Positions 42,146-52,130 of a stretch of 64,000 nucleotides of DNA are shown piece by piece (position 1 is the first letter of the stretch; each line of letters begins with the position of its first letter). The stretch lies in assembly GCA_026018925.1 (NCBI GenBank), contig JAKSZU010000005.1:20570779-20634778 (forward strand), given 5' to 3'. Both the position numbers and the translations under genes were made by a program. The notes beneath the pieces were generated by a model that saw nothing but the letters and a program-made list of their open reading frames with translations, was not told where the DNA came from and did no database searches. This DNA is from Tupaia tana (lineage: Eukaryota; Chordata; Mammalia; Scandentia; Tupaiidae).

Positions 42146-42640
42146 GGCCAGTCCCATTGCTCAGCAATTAAGTGAACTAGATCCCACATGGCCAACTGCA
42201 GTTTGAATCCCAGCCCAGAAGCTTCAAAAACATGTCATGTAGGGACCAGCAGTTAGTGTAATGGCTATGTCGCTGGACTCCCACGTAGTCGACCGCGGTT
42301 CGAGTCCCGGACCCGGCGGCTTAAACTCACGCCGGGCGCGTGTGCGTGCGTGCCCAAGATCCCGAGAGGAGAATGGAGGAGAAGGGATTGCGGCGTGGCC
42401 ATCCCCCCTGGGGGGTGATTTCCTGCTTTCTATCTCTCTGTCTCTCTCTGTCTGTCTTCTGTCTGGCGAGCGCACGCGCCCTATAGCAAAAAACCTCTCC
42501 AAAAAAAAAGAAAAAAAAAAAAAAAAAACATGTCATGTATGTGTGTGTACATGCATTCCCCAAATCCTGATGGAGTGGTGAAGTGGAGGAAAGTATTGTG
42601 GAGAGATTGTGGTGCTTTCTCTCTCTCTCTCTCTCCCACA
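42146..42640 (+). mobile_element. older SINE split by a young SINE
   Basis: Head part 42146-42241 ('gggccagtcccattgctcagc', B box 'gtttgaatcccag') and body part 42540-42640 ('gtacatgcattccccaaat', CT-rich end) join into one diverged SINE once the young insert at 42242-42523 and one duplication are removed. Confidence 0.88.
42242..42523 (+). mobile_element. SINE-L copy, young, nested in another SINE
   Basis: 16-bp perfect duplication aaaaacatgtcatgta at 42226-42241 and 42524-42539. Complete copy with intact B box ggttcgagtcc, many CpGs and a long A tail with one G. Its CT-rich part has an 8-base repeat (gtctgtcttctgtctgg). Confidence 0.97.
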
Positions 42641-42672
42641 TGACTTCTGGTAATTAAGAACTCATAATACCA

Positions 42673-43003
42673 CAGGAAAGAAGACTGAGTCTGCCAAGAG
42701 AGCTGAGATCTAGTGCTTACAGGGATAAAAGAAGTGAAGATGTTCTGCTGAGAAGTCAGTCACCCTGGTAGAACCCTCTTTGTTCTTTTCTCTCTGTCTC
42801 TGTCTCTTCTGTCTCTGTTTTCTTTTTAACTTTTCTTTTTAAAAATTTTTTTAAGGTAAAATATGTTCTTGGCTCTGAAATCCTCCTTTATCTGGGTAAT
42901 AATCCCTTCCTTTTTTCTCCCTCCCATTTAGGAGAGGCAAAAAGGGCAGGCCTTCAAGAAAGAAGACTGAGTCTGCCATGAGAGCTGAGATGTAGTGCTT
43001 GCA
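42673..43003 (+). promoter_or_regulatory. HAL1 5' UTR with two repeated 49-bp blocks
   Basis: The block at 42673-42721 recurs at 42955-43003 with 45 of 49 matches ('agaagactgagtctgcc', 'gagagctgagat', 'tagtgctt'), a period of 282 bases. Each is followed by a pyrimidine-rich stretch. This resembles the monomer arrangement of L1 promoters in some mammals, in which the 5' UTR is made of tandem units. Confidence 0.7.
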
Positions 43004-43318
43004 TGCTGTGTGGTTTTCATTTATTTTTTAGAAGAAATAATTTTTTTTTTGTTTTTCCTATTTCTCCTTTTTTTCTCTCTTTCTCTGTATTCTTATCCTT
43101 TTTATTTTACCTCATCACTTTGCTGCTCAGCCTCCATGCGCTGAGTGTCTAGACAGGTTTAAGTGAAATGTTTGTGGCCAAGCATCTGAATACTATTAGG
43201 GTAACATATTCCTCAATTACCACTGAATGTGTGACACAAAGGGAGAAAAATGAAACAGTAAAGAGTTTGCAGGCCACCTCCTGCTGCATGCCTCAGAACA
43301 CTCAGATTGAACTTCTAG

Positions 43319-44326
43319 AAATTAGGAAGAAACAAATAACCCATCAGATAACTAGAAATCACCACAGAGGTACAAGAAATATGAGAAACCAAGAAAATAT
43401 CTCTCCCCTAAAGGGAAAGAATAACTCCTCTTCATCCACAGACAGTACAATGGAAATGTCTGATAAAGAATTTAGAATATTCATAGTGACACAGCCAACA
43501 GAGATAGAAGAGAAGAGAGACAATAAACTCCAAAAGAAAAGAGCTGACAAGTTCCAGGAGGTGAGGAAGTTCTTACAAGAGCTGAAAGAGGAAATATACA
43601 CCATAAAAAATAATCAAATGGAAGTGTTGGAGATGACTATAACACAGGAAGTCAAAACCTCCCTTGAAAGTATTAAAAGCAGACTAGATCATATAAAAAC
43701 TTGAAACTCAGATGTAGAAGACAGAATTGCTGGACTAGTAAAATCCATCACGAAGACTAAGAAAATAGTCCCCCCAAATGAGAATAACATATGAGAAATA
43801 CTAGATACCACTAAACATCCAAACATCCGGATAATCGGTATCCCAGAAAGTGAAGAGACTAATATGGGCATTGATAATCTATTCCATGAAATCCCGGAGG
43901 AAATCTTTCCAAAGCTAGAGAGGCATTCAAAGTTTCAGACCCAAGAAATACATAGGACCCCAAATAAGATCAACCTAAGAAGATCTTCTCCAAGACACAT
44001 TATAGCCAGATTGACCAAAACCACAGACAAAGACAAGATACTATGATTAACAAGAGAGAAATATCCAGTTACCTACAAAGGATATCCCATCAGGCTAACA
44101 GCGGACCTCTCATAGGAAACAATGCAAGCAAGGAAAGAATGGGAAAATATACTCAGTGTTGAGTGAAAAGCAATTTCAACTAAGAATACTATATCTGGCA
44201 AGATTATCCTTCATATGGGAAGAGAAGACAAGAACATTCTCATAAAAACAAAACTTGAAAGAATTTACTGACACCAGACCTGTTCTCCATGAAATTCTGA
44301 AGGGAGTGCTATATCAGGAAAACTAA
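43319..44326 (+). pseudogene. HAL1 ORF1 remnant (copy 2)
   Basis: Same protein family as the frame at 17060-18061 and alignable end to end. The first methionine position (atg in copy 1) reads ata here. An upstream atg at 43168 happens to be in frame. In-frame stops occur at 43702 and again within about 43791, 44043 and 44113, mostly at sites that read CGA or other sense codons in copy 1. Domain order is unchanged: polar N-terminus, coiled coil, RRM block (HPNIRIIGIP-type), then the C-terminal domain. It ends in taa at 44324-44326. Confidence 0.88.
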
Positions 44327-44998
44327 AGTCAGACACAGAAATAAGAGTTCAAAAACAGTTAAGAAAATGGCCAGCTTAATGATAGGGACAAATCTAGAGT
44401 TGAACGTTATTTTCCAGAATTCACATGGAAAGATTGGACCACAACAGAAGATAAAGTAAATGAGTCTGAACTGGTGAAATAGAATTTTATGACTTGTGAC
44501 TAAAACATTACTTCTTCTATGGTTTGCTTTCTAGAGTTAAAGATTTTTGTCTTTCTTGAGTTGTAGAAAAGTCCACGTACTTACTATTCTAACAGAATCC
44601 TGACCCGTTTTCTGACTTTAAGTCTTAAGCAAAATTCTCTTAACATTTTTTGGTTTTGATTTATTTAAACTAAAACTGACTTTCTTGAAATTAAAAAATA
44701 TATTTAAAAAATACCTATTTAATGACCACAGTAAGCTATATAGCCTCAGCTTGGTGCTACTTTATAGTAAATTCATTCTACCCACAGAGTTTCATGCCTA
44801 AAGTCAATATGTGTTAACAAATATGTAAATATCACCTGAACTCGCTATTGAAAGGATTTAGATTAAGATATTTTGTGAATCAATGAAATAGGGCGAAAAT
44901 AAAAAAGGAATGGAAAGCAACTGCCTATATCAGAGACAGTGTAGGAAGAGGGTGGGAAATGGCAGAGAGTGAGAAAAAGGGAAAAAAATATATAAAAT

Positions 44999-45027
44999 AT
45001 ATATATATATATATGTATATATATTTC

Positions 45028-45078
<51 letters not shown>

Positions 45079-45084
45079 AATAAG
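44999..45084. repeat. (TA)n tract with inverted flanks
   Basis: Lies inside the HAL1 3' UTR. 'tatttctttttatatat' at about 45022 and 'atatataaaagaaata' at about 45067 are imperfect inverted repeats (one base of difference) around the TA core. Confidence 0.85.
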
Positions 45085-45235
45085 ACATGGAAAATTATTT
45101 GTTAATGATAGCAAGTATCATTAAGCCACTTTACAGTGTATTCTGGATGGAAAATCGCATTTTGTATACTGTGATGATATTCAGTGAAAGAATGTAAAAT
45201 AAATTAATTAAAAAAAAGAAAAGAGAAAAAAAACA

Positions 45236-45609
45236 AAAACAATGAACTAATGATATCAAGGTTGATTGCTGGGAAATCATGTAGCAAGAGGCAGGTCAAG
45301 TCACTAGTGAGACATTATATTTTATTATGGTGTGGCAAATAAGATACACAAGCACTATGTATGATACTTGATTGGTATCTCGTTTCTCGACTTTCTAGAC
45401 TATAAAAGTGCTGTATGTACTGGGTGATTTGTTTAGAATAAAACTTCTGATTAGAATAGAACTTCTGCTTAGAATGGAATGTGACATTAAGCTTAGCCGT
45501 AACACCTGCTGTTTTTCATTTGTTATTGTGCACAGTTTACCTCAAATTTATTATTATGAATTAAGAACTCAAAATGATTCATTGTTGCAAAAAGGATATT
45601 TTTTAAACA
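45236..45609. other. no feature recognised
   Basis: Unique-looking sequence with a small tandem at about 45436-45480 ('agaatagaacttctgctt'). Confidence 0.4.
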
Positions 45610-46215
45610 AACACTTTTTGAGTGTCTATTTCATGCCAGCATGTCTTTATGCCCTAGAGACAAGGCAGTGAGTGAAACAAATGACATCCCAGTTCCATGG
45701 TGACAGAGACAGTAAATTATAAAGAAAATATGAAAAAATCAGCTGGTAGTACATGTCTTGAGGAAATTAAATAAAAGACTATGGGGCCAGCCTGAAATGT
45801 GGTGGTGGCCAGTTGATTAAGGTAGCGGTATCCAATGTGATCAAGTCCCATATTGGGACTTACATCTGACAGCTTGAGAACATGTGGAGGTTCAGCTGTG
45901 ATCATGCCCAAAATCTCAAAAGGAAGGAAAAATGGAGAAAATAGGGATTGTGGCATGCCCATTACCTATGGGGGTCAGTGCTTTCTCACTTTCCCTCTTT
46001 CTTTCCCTCTCTGGCAAATGCAGGCACCATCTGGCAAATTAAAATAATAGTAATTATCATAATGAGTTCATGTGCTTAGGACAGTGGGGCTACCTTAGAG
46101 TGAAAGTTCAAGGAGAGAACTGTGTCTAGATATCAGGGAGGAACAAGTCATGCCATGGCCAGAATGGCATACTCAGCAGAGGGAATGGCAAGAGTAAGCT
46201 CTTAGATGTGGGGTC
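45610..46215 (-). mobile_element. L2 fragment, interrupted by a SINE
   Basis: On the minus strand the order is '..cattccctctgctgagtatg' (46190) and '..gcataaagacatgctggc' (45650), which follows the L2 3' end. The SINE at 45783-46048 interrupts it. Ancient and diverged. Confidence 0.55.
45783..46048 (+). mobile_element. SINE copy, diverged
   Basis: Head 'ggggccagcctgaaatgtgg', with 'gttgattaaggtagcgg', body 'atgcccaaaatctcaaaagg', CT-rich part and 'ctggcaaattaaaataa' tail. The tail resembles the SINE-S type. Confidence 0.8.
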
Positions 46216-46435
46216 CAGAAAACACCACCAGGTGGAATAATGCTACAAATAGAAATAAAGCAGAGGACTCTGGTAGAAATGAAGGATGTGACTCTTCATT
46301 TATCTATATCTGTTCATGAGAAGCTGTGCAAAAGTAATTTAAAAATGAAAAGAATAAATAACAAGGCTTGTTTGCTTTTATCAGGCTTACTAGACTTCGG
46401 CGTGTTTCTATTATGAATGGTAACATAAATTTTAA

Positions 46436-46620
46436 AAAATAATTATTTATTTACTATCATTTTTATTTTATTATTATTATTATTTTAATTTGACCAGAAA
46501 GAGACAGAGAGGGACCGAGAAATGGAAAGCAAAAAAGAGAGTTTCCAGGTCCGGGATTCGAACTGCAGTCGGTCATGTGGGAATCCAGTGTCTTTAACCA
46601 CCATGCCACCTGCCAGCCCC
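46436..46620 (-). mobile_element. SINE-S copy
   Basis: 'taatttgaccagaaagagac' (tail and GA-rich part), 'tccgggattcgaactgc' (B box on the minus strand, well preserved) and head ending 'catgccacctgccagcccc'. The A-rich side is AT-rich from about 46436. Confidence 0.92.
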
Positions 46621-46869
46621 AGAAACAAACTTTTATTATTCAAACTAGTATGGTTTTGAGAGTGAAAAATTATACTGTAATTATTTATTGCTATATCACT
46701 CTGTATAATTCTCTTGTCCATGCATATATAAAAAATATGGCAATATATAAATATACCCATGTATGATATGTATGTATATGATTTATATTACGTATAATTA
46801 AATAATTTATTAATTCACTGATAAAACGGGTTTATCACATTAATCTTTAAAATATTTCTGTTAAAACTA
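46621..46869. other. no feature recognised
   Basis: AT-rich sequence between two SINEs. Confidence 0.4.
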
Positions 46870-47126
46870 CTTTTTTTTTTCTTTTTTTGGAGAGGTTTTC
46901 ACTATAGGGCGCGTGTGCTCACCAGAAAGACAGAGAGAGACAGAGAGATAGAAAGCAAGAAATCACCCCCCAGGGGGGATGGCCATGCCACAATCCTTTC
47001 TCCTCCATTCTCCTCTTGGGATCTTGGGCACGCACACACGCGCACCCAGTGTGAGTTTTAAGCCACCGGGTCTGGGACACAAATGGGAGTCCAGCGACAT
47101 AGCCATTACACTAACTGCTGGCCTCC
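46870..47126 (-). mobile_element. SINE-L copy lacking its B box
   Basis: Otherwise young-looking. The head reads 'gggtctgggacacaaatggg': about 20 bases that include the B box and following 'tcgactacg' have been lost. Confidence 0.92.
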
Positions 47127-47249
47127 CTAAATTTTATTAATAAATTGTGTATAGTTATGTCTTAGATTTTTAATGTTGCAAATCATCTGAAGTTTCATTG
47201 CTTTGTAAATATGGAACACAAATTTATCTAATTAAAAATATGACCTCAG

Positions 47250-47480
47250 GGGCTGGCCACACAGTAGTACAGTGGTAAAATGCTGTGTTCTATAAGGTAA
47301 TTCCACACAAGAAGTTTCTAAGTTCAGTTCTGGTGACCTTTATGAGTATGCCTGGCATGTGTGTGCACATGGTCCATTGTTGACTGATGGCCAAGTGTGG
47401 GTCACAATGTTGAGAGTTTGTGGGGTACACTTTCTCTTTCTCTCTCTCTCTCTCTCGTTCATGGAAGAAATTAATACACT
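47250..47480 (+). mobile_element. diverged SINE, possibly SINE-2 related
   Basis: Head 'ggggctggccacacagtagt' and 'acagtggtaaaatgctgtg', a weak B box, 'gcctggcatgtgtgtgcaca', then a CT-rich end. It shares 'agtaaaatg' head features with the copy at 54369, but the body is mixed. Confidence 0.6.
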
Positions 47481-48047
47481 TAAAAAAATGACATCTACTA
47501 AAAATTTCTTTCAACAACTCAAAATATTCCAAGCAGAATTTTAGAATTTCAAATATGAATTGAATATATTTTTTAAGCTCTTACCATTTAATTTAGTTTG
47601 TTTCTCCTTCGTTTTTTTAGGAATGTAGGTCAATATCTCTTGTTTACTCGCTTTTTTCTTGATAATTAAAGCATGTAAGAGCTTCACATGTGTAAATTTT
47701 AGACACTTCATTGAGAACTTTGATAAAGTATTTCCAAATAATTTTCATAAAAATATAATGAAAATTTTAAGACATCCTTTAAAATTTAATACACTGGTAA
47801 CTGGTTGCTTTAAAAGTAGTGTTCAAAGGATTTCTAAAATCCAGTCAATGAAAGGAAACCAAAAAATCTTTAAAAAAACGGAAATAAAAAACAGTAGCAC
47901 ATGATATATTTTTCAGTATGTAGCTGAGTGTTTGTAATGGAGGTGAATTATGTAACTAGGAGTTCTCTGAATTAACTTCCATAGAAAATACCTTGCTATA
48001 TAAAATATAAAAGCATGCTACTCTGAAGTATACATATATACTATATA
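47481..48047. other. no feature recognised
   Basis: AT-rich. An 81-codon open frame at 47659-47904 has no recognisable motif. Confidence 0.4.
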
Positions 48048-48289
48048 AATTTTTAAGAGAGATTTTTGCTATAGGGCACATGTACTTGTCAGAGAGACAC
48101 AGAGATAGAAGGCAAGAAAAATTTTGGGAATAGCTATGCCACAGTCCCTTCTCCATTTTCCTCTTAGGATTTTGGGCCTGCATGCACACGTGCCCAATGT
48201 GAGTTTCAAGCCACTGAGTCCCGAATTCAAACCATGGTCAGCCATGTGGGAGTCCAGCACCTTGACCACTACACGACCTGCTGTTCCCC
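48048..48289 (-). mobile_element. SINE-L copy, diverged
   Basis: 'ttttgctatagggcacatg', GA-rich part, a body with a deletion after 'ggcaagaaaaattttggg', and head 'accactacacgacctgctg'. Confidence 0.88.
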
Positions 48290-48569
48290 ACTATTAAAGC
48301 TTAAAAGTAACTATAATCTTTGTCCAGAATTTAGGCAATTATTTTGGAGGGAAGGAATATTTTGTCATTGACATTATTTAGAATTACTGATTCATAGTGA
48401 TAACAAAAAACAAAACTGAGTTTTAAGTGATTTCATTATCTGTTTCAATTTAGTACAGAAAACACACCCTTTTATTGCTGGAACCCAGGGCAGTTGCATC
48501 CACTGCCCAATCTACAATCCACCCTGTTGCAATTAATTCCAAGTATATTTCTGATCCATAGTTTTCTTT

Positions 48570-48694
48570 TTCTTTTTTTTTTTTTAATTGCCAGAGAGCT
48601 TTATAAAATTTCTAGAGAGAGAAAGAGTGGGAAGAAGGGATGGAGGGGGAGAGAGGGAGAGGGAGAGGGAGAGGGAGAGGGAGAGGGAGAGGGA

Positions 48695-48754
<60 letters not shown>

Positions 48755-48929
48755 CCCTCCAATGGGATGTGATCATGAGCAATCATTTCTCCATTCCTCC
48801 ATCCTGTCAGGATTTGGGAATGCACACACATAAGCCTGGCATGTTTTCTAAGCTACTGGGGCCAGGATTCAAATCCTGGTTGGTCATGTGGTATCTGGTT
48901 CCTTTAACCACTAGCTACTGGGCTAGGCC
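48570..48929 (-). mobile_element. old SINE carrying a (GGGAGA)n(GA)n array
   Basis: Tail 'ttttttttaattgccagaga', then GGGAGA repeats (about 48652-48701), GA repeats (to 48744), 'ccattcctccatcctgtcag', B box region 'ggattcaaatcctgg' and a decayed head. The array has replaced the GA/CT segment of the SINE. Confidence 0.75.
48652..48744 (+). repeat. (GGGAGA)n(GA)n microsatellite
   Basis: About eight GGGAGA units then about 21 GA units. The polar open frames over it (runs of E/R, or S/L on the other strand) are products of the repeat. Confidence 0.95.
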
Positions 48930-48946
48930 ATAAGATTCATAGTTTT

Positions 48947-49209
48947 TTTTTTTTTTTTTTGAGAGGTTTTTGCTATAGGGCGCGTGCGCTCGCCAGACAG
49001 ACAGAGAGAGACAGAGAGACAGAAAGCAGGAAATCACCCCCCGGGGGGATGGCCACACCACACTCCCTTCTCCTCCATTCTCCTCTCAGGATTTTAGGCA
49101 CGCACGCACACGCGCCCGGCGTGAGTTTAAGCCACCGGGTCCGGGACTAGAACAGCGGTTGACTACGTGGGAATCCAGCGGCATAGCCACTACGCTAACT
49201 GCTGGTCCC
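48947..49209 (-). mobile_element. SINE-L copy, young
   Basis: Duplications aagattcatagtttt (48932-48946) and aagactcatagtttt (49210-49224), one mismatch. Complete, CpG-rich. It landed almost at the end of the older SINE at 48570-48929. Confidence 0.95.
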
Positions 49210-49224
49210 AAGACTCATAGTTTT

Positions 49225-49706
49225 CTTAAATGAACAAGGACATTGGTTTAACTATGATATAATATTCCACCAAAATTTGCACCTTTTCTATTACTTTCCT
49301 CCTCATAATTCACATTTATCTTTAAGATTGAACTTTTTCATTGAATTTACAAAAAAACTCAGAATTTTCACCTTTGGTAGAATAAATACCCAAAAGCTTT
49401 ACTCCAATTCCATGGATTGGAAGAGAAAGTAGGATTATTGCTGAAATGTACTTAACTGATTTTCTATTTAAATCACCAGATAATAGTGATATAACACTTT
49501 CATCACAGAACTATTATGTTATTCTTCCACTGATAGAGAAGAGCAGGAGAAATACATGAACTATCAGTTCATTTTTTACATGTTCACAAACAATTACAAA
49601 TGAAACTTATTTAAAGAGAGCAATTATTTGACAAATGTTATTTATAAAATAATATGAAAATATAGTTGCATGTGATAAGTGGCCATTTTTGAGAAAAATC
49701 TTTGTA
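49225..49706. other. no feature recognised
   Basis: AT-rich unique-looking sequence. Confidence 0.4.
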
Positions 49707-49707
49707 A

Positions 49708-49945
49708 AAGGCCTAGCCAAGGTGGTGCAGATTGTAGGGCACTATCATAAAATGCTGGAGCCACATGGGAGGCCCAGGTTCAGTTCCCAGACTGAGTTGA
49801 ACATTCCTGGTGTAGCAGTATACCTATGATTGTGGTTGGCTTAAAGGTTGGGGCGAGAGGATGGCAGTGTGGAAGCACTCTGTCACACTCTCAACCCCCA
49901 TGTGTCTCTCTCTCTCTCATAAAATAATTTAAAAATATTTTTTAA
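49708..49945 (+). mobile_element. SINE copy, family uncertain
   Basis: Head 'ggcctagccaaggtggtgcag', B box-like 'aggttcagttcccag', body 'cctggtgtagcagtatac' and 'ggatggcagtgtggaagc', then a short CT tract and an A-rich tail. It is tRNA-like in layout but differs from SINE-L and SINE-S. Confidence 0.65.
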
Positions 49946-50108
49946 AAAGTAAGTATGAATTTTGAGATAGATGTTGGTGCGTTTGTGGTATCTGCGATTG
50001 GTGTGGTCATTGTTGCTGCTGCTGGTACCAGCAGTAAATGTCAATGAATACTTGATGTAATTTCTGTGTCTATTATCATCTTTCTGAGAAATCAAAGCCC
50101 AGTACTTT

Positions 50109-50288
50109 ATTTTTAATCAGAATTAGTTAAAGTTATTAATTCATTTTAATTTGATCAGAGAGAGAAAAAGACAAAGACAGAGAGAGAGAAAGTAAGAAAG
50201 CAAGCCACTCTCAGGTCCAGGACTTGAACTGTGGTTGACCATGTAGGAATGTCCAGTGTCTCAACCACCATGCCACCTGCTGTCCCCC
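50109..50288 (-). mobile_element. SINE-S copy
   Basis: Duplications aagcccagtacttt (50095-50108) and aaacccagtacttt (50289-50302). 'taatttgatcagagagag', GA-rich part and B box 'ggacttgaactg' precede the head end 'catgccacctgctgtcccc'. Confidence 0.92.
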
Positions 50289-50419
50289 AAACCCAGTACT
50301 TTTAAAATAGCTGTATGGCATTTATTCTCTTTGCTGTGTCTTATTGCTGCCAAATGAGTTTATGGAAAGATATGAAAGTGATGCTTCAGAATAAAATAAA
50401 TAAATTTATGCCTAGGGGT

Positions 50420-50910
50420 TCTTACGTCCGTGGGTAGTTCCCTGCCACAGGGAATCTGGACTATTCTGTGATTTACTTTAACAACAGTATGTGGTGAAAG
50501 GGATACTATGCTGTGTCATTTTCAGGCCCACTTCTTAAACAGGCCTGTAGCATCCTCTCTGATCTTCTTCGAGTTCTGAACAAACACATATCAAGTTTAG
50601 ACGACCCTGCTAGAGAAAGAGGCCACGTGGAGAGATCGTGGAGAACGAGACAGCACATGAGAGAGAGGTGCCACATGGAGGAACACTGAGACCACAGATA
50701 CGTAGGTGAACTACCTGTCTTTGTTATTCTTACCTCCATTAATTTAAATGTAATCATGTGAGACATCCTAAGAGAGACCAGCAGAGGAACCCACCAGCTA
50801 GTCCCCAATCAATGCATACCGTCATGAAAGTGAATAATATAGTGGTTGTTTTGAGCCATTAAGTTTTGGGGTTATTTGTTATGCAGCATTAATAATAGAA
50901 ACAGAAATTG
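50420..50910 (+). mobile_element. MLT1-type LTR (MaLR)
   Basis: 'ggccacgtggagagatcgtgg', 'gccacatggaggaacactg' and the end 'gagccattaagttttggggt' / 'gttatgcagcattaataat' are typical of the MLT1 LTR in this order. Diverged, as expected for a family shared by all placental mammals. No protein remains. Confidence 0.78.
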
Positions 50911-51180
50911 TTACCTAAAATTGGGGTACTGCCATAATAAAAATCTAACACATATGCTATTGGTTTAGAGACCAGATGGCAGGTGGGAGCTGAAAGGACT
51001 TCCAGGAAATGGTTCACAGAAGCTGGAAGGACAGCGACAAAAGATAGTTGCGAAACAGTAGTTGTTTATGCAGTGGTGGAAAGTTTAGAAATGGTGTCAT
51101 GTGTAGTAATACAGGAAGAAGAAATGAACCTAATGGAATTGTGGATCCAGCTCAAAACTTTGCCTATCTTACTCATCTGA
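50911..51180 (+). mobile_element. MLT1 internal fragment
   Basis: Follows the LTR directly with 'aattggggtactgccataat' and 'ggttcacagaagctgg', typical of the MLT1 internal region start. The 65-codon open frame here has no function that I recognise. Confidence 0.6.
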
Positions 51181-51526
51181 AGCTTTAGAGACATTGCTGT
51201 ACTTTTCGTATTTTTTAAAACAGTCTCCATATAGAGCTGCAATTGTTTAAACCATACCCAAAGCACACATGAATTGGGAGGGATCCTTTATGGTGACCCC
51301 GTTTATTATCTAATCTATGTTAATCTATGATCTCAATGAATACATATGAAGAATATCTATTGCTTATTTAGTTTATATAAGCTGAGAGAGAGAGCTATTT
51401 CCATAGATGATTGACTCAATATACAGAGTAGAATGCTGGATTGAAAATAATCATAAGCAGAACTAAAGTGCTAAATGTAGCTCTCAAACCTTGTATTTAT
51501 TTATGGAATAGAAGAGTAGTAGCCCA

Positions 51527-51528
<2 letters not shown>

Positions 51529-51566
<38 letters not shown>
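51529..51566 (+). repeat. (GT)19 microsatellite
   Basis: Uninterrupted GT repeats. No SINE is recognisable around it. Confidence 0.95.
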
Positions 51567-51568
<2 letters not shown>

Positions 51569-51839
51569 ATGTGTTAGAGGAGGTGGCAAGCATCATCCTG
51601 GAGTTTCTGTTGCTCATGAACTTACAAACAGCTAATATGGTGCCATCTTTATAAACTAAACTTAAGAGTCTCACTGTGCTAATAGACTGTGAGCTCCAGA
51701 TCAAGGAAGGGCTCCCTGCACTATTTTCAGTCCTGGTCAGATCTGGGACAGAGTGTTCATTTCTTGGCAGCGCCCTTTCAAAGAGCTGTTTATAAATGTG
51801 TGAAAGATCTGGAAGTTACCAACCCCATGTGGAGAACGC

Positions 51840-52130
51840 TTAATAGAGCTGGTGCTATTTAGCCTGGATGAAAGAAGGCTTGTGGTGGATATTACTGCTG
51901 CCTCTTAAGTACCTGGAGTTCTTCATATAAAAGATGTAACGGACTTATTTTGCATTGCTTTTGGAAGGGAAAACTGTGAACAATTGTCAAAAATGACCCC
52001 AAAAAAAGTGAACTGGCTTAATGTGAAAGAGACATTTACAAATGTTAGTGTTTCTCAATAATACAGACCTGAGTGGCTATCTCTCTAGACGAAGTAGTGG
52101 ATAAGCTATTCATCTCCACATAGGAGGTTA
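51840..52130 (+). repeat. possible CR1/L3-type ancient LINE remnant
   Basis: The order 'tagcctggatgaaagaagg', 'tcttaagtacctggagttct' and 'aaagtgaactggcttaatg' parallels the conserved 3' part of CR1/L3 elements. Weak similarity, no frame. Confidence 0.4.

Larger units (their letters stand above)
42672..45235 (+). mobile_element. HAL1 copy 2 (ORF1-only L1), older
   Basis: About 2.56 kb on the plus strand: a 5' region with a repeated monomer (42673-43003), ORF1 (to 44326), then about 900 bases of 3' UTR ending near 45235 in an A-rich tract. As in the other copy there is no ORF2. The 3' UTR matches copy 1 ('cttggtgctactttatag', 'tatcagagacagtgtagg') but lacks the extra unit B. It carries several in-frame stops, so it is older than copy 1. 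I could not find a clear target duplication. Confidence 0.85.

Noticed and set aside
48494-48933. Open frames of repeated Arg/Glu/Gly, or Ser/Leu/Pro, over the GGGAGA/GA array
   Set aside because: Translation of the microsatellite on each strand.
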